The notes under the pieces are model-generated. The model was not told where the DNA came from and did no database searches. It saw only the letters and a program-made list of their open reading frames with translations. Below are positions 62,963-64,000 of a DNA stretch of 64,000 nucleotides, one piece after another. Positions within the stretch are counted from its first letter, which is position 1. Each line of letters starts with the position of its first letter. Made by a program: the position numbers and the translations under genes. The stretch is from positions 310,001-374,000 of the forward strand of contig BAAHQB010000009.1 of the NCBI GenBank assembly GCA_054601695.1. Direction: 5' to 3'. This stretch comes from Amorphochlora amoebiformis. Lineage: Eukaryota > Cercozoa > Chlorarachniophyceae.

Positions 62963-63004
62963 GATGTGTATGTATATAGTGTAGATAAGTACATTTTTGT
63001 TTAT

Positions 63005-63240
63005 AAATAATAACAATAATAATAAGAACACAATAGTAAAGTCAATAATAATAATAATAATAATAATAGTAATAATAATAATAGTAATAATAAAAATAAT
63101 AATAATGATAATAATAATGATAACAATTATTATTAATAATAATGATAATAATAATAATAATAATAATAGTAATAATGATAATAATAATAATGATAACAAG
63201 TAATAATAATAATATTAGTGATAGTAATAATAATAGTAAT
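63005..63240. repeat. (AAT)n-type trinucleotide tract
   Basis: About 235 bp of AATAATAAT with GAT, AAC and AGT interruptions. Confidence 0.93.
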
Positions 63241-63292
63241 CGGCTGTGTGTAGCATATACGTATATCACTATACACACACGTACACTGGACA

Positions 63293-63336
<44 letters not shown>

Positions 63337-63399
63337 TCTACATATATATATATATATGTGTGTGTGTGTATATATCACATAAGATTCCGTTGGGAGAAA

Positions 63400-63476
63400 G
63401 AGATATGTAAGAGAGAGAAGGAGAAAGAATAAGGAAGAGAGAGGGAAATAGGCAGAAATAGGGAAGAGAAAGAGAC

Positions 63477-63507
<31 letters not shown>

Positions 63508-63590
63508 AGACAGACAGACAGACAGACAGACAGACACACACACAGAGAGAGAGAATAAAAACGAAGAAGAGAAGAGGGGGAAAGGGAGAG

Positions 63591-63595
<5 letters not shown>
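63400..63595. repeat. Purine-rich (GA)n and (GACA)n tract
   Basis: AG-rich repeats with a clean run of seven GACA units at about 63509-63535. No exon seen from 62783 to the end of the window. Confidence 0.85.
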
Positions 63596-63634
<39 letters not shown>

Positions 63635-63707
63635 ATATATATATATGTGTGTATATATGTAAATATATATATTTACCAAAACAATTCATTTTGTATACAT
63701 ACATACA

Positions 63708-63746
<39 letters not shown>

Positions 63747-63779
63747 GTACATAAGTAAATGTATTATATATATATACAC

Positions 63780-63826
<47 letters not shown>

Positions 63827-63859
63827 CATATAATATATATATATATATATATAATATAT

Positions 63860-63927
<68 letters not shown>

Positions 63928-63957
63928 CACACACACATGTATATATTTATATATATT

Positions 63958-64000
<43 letters not shown>

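Overview
The window is nuclear DNA from an intron-dense eukaryote. About half of it is microsatellite: mostly (TA)n, with (TG)n, (CT)n, one (CG)n tract and poly-A/poly-T. Between these lie short unique islands of about 30-250 bp. Read one by one on both strands, most islands are exons bounded by GT..AG, and their reading phases join across the introns. Long ORFs of alternating Tyr/Ile are microsatellite translations, not genes. TTAGGG/CCCTAA telomere-like runs are interstitial and mostly intronic. I cannot name the species. A protist or alga is the likeliest source, because the introns are many, the proteins diverged and the promoters short.

Layout, left to right: a RAD5/SHPRH-like SNF2 ATPase (-, 17525 to beyond base 1, 28 exons resolved plus one with an open 3' end); an unknown basic protein (-, 21401-18049, 236 aa); two unknown plus-strand genes (21471-25068 and 25631-28749); a 102-aa membrane protein (-, 30353-29865); an unknown 249-aa protein (+, 30573-33256); an anoctamin/TMEM16 membrane protein (+, 33638-48223, about 28 exons); an unknown protein of at least 334 aa (+, 48600-55379); a WW-domain membrane protein (-, 60296-56986) that may continue into exons at 56043-55733; PDCD5 (+, 60548-61193, complete, 116 aa); and the 3' end of another minus-strand gene (62782-62592). 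Three gene pairs are divergent, with only 69-251 bp between start codons. Promoters are therefore tiny while introns are bloated.

The most unusual feature is how the introns are built. Many carry one to five decayed tandem copies ('echoes') of the neighbouring exon or of its splice acceptor, with frameshifts, separated by TA repeats. TA repeats and CCCTAA repeats often run straight into the splice sites, giving GTATAT or GTAACC donors and TATATAG acceptors. A short inverted-terminal-repeat element (23155-23551, partial second copy 23653-23921, probable third copy 52869-53328) also lies in introns. All gene models come from splice-site and phase reasoning by eye; no transcript, alignment or database search was available.
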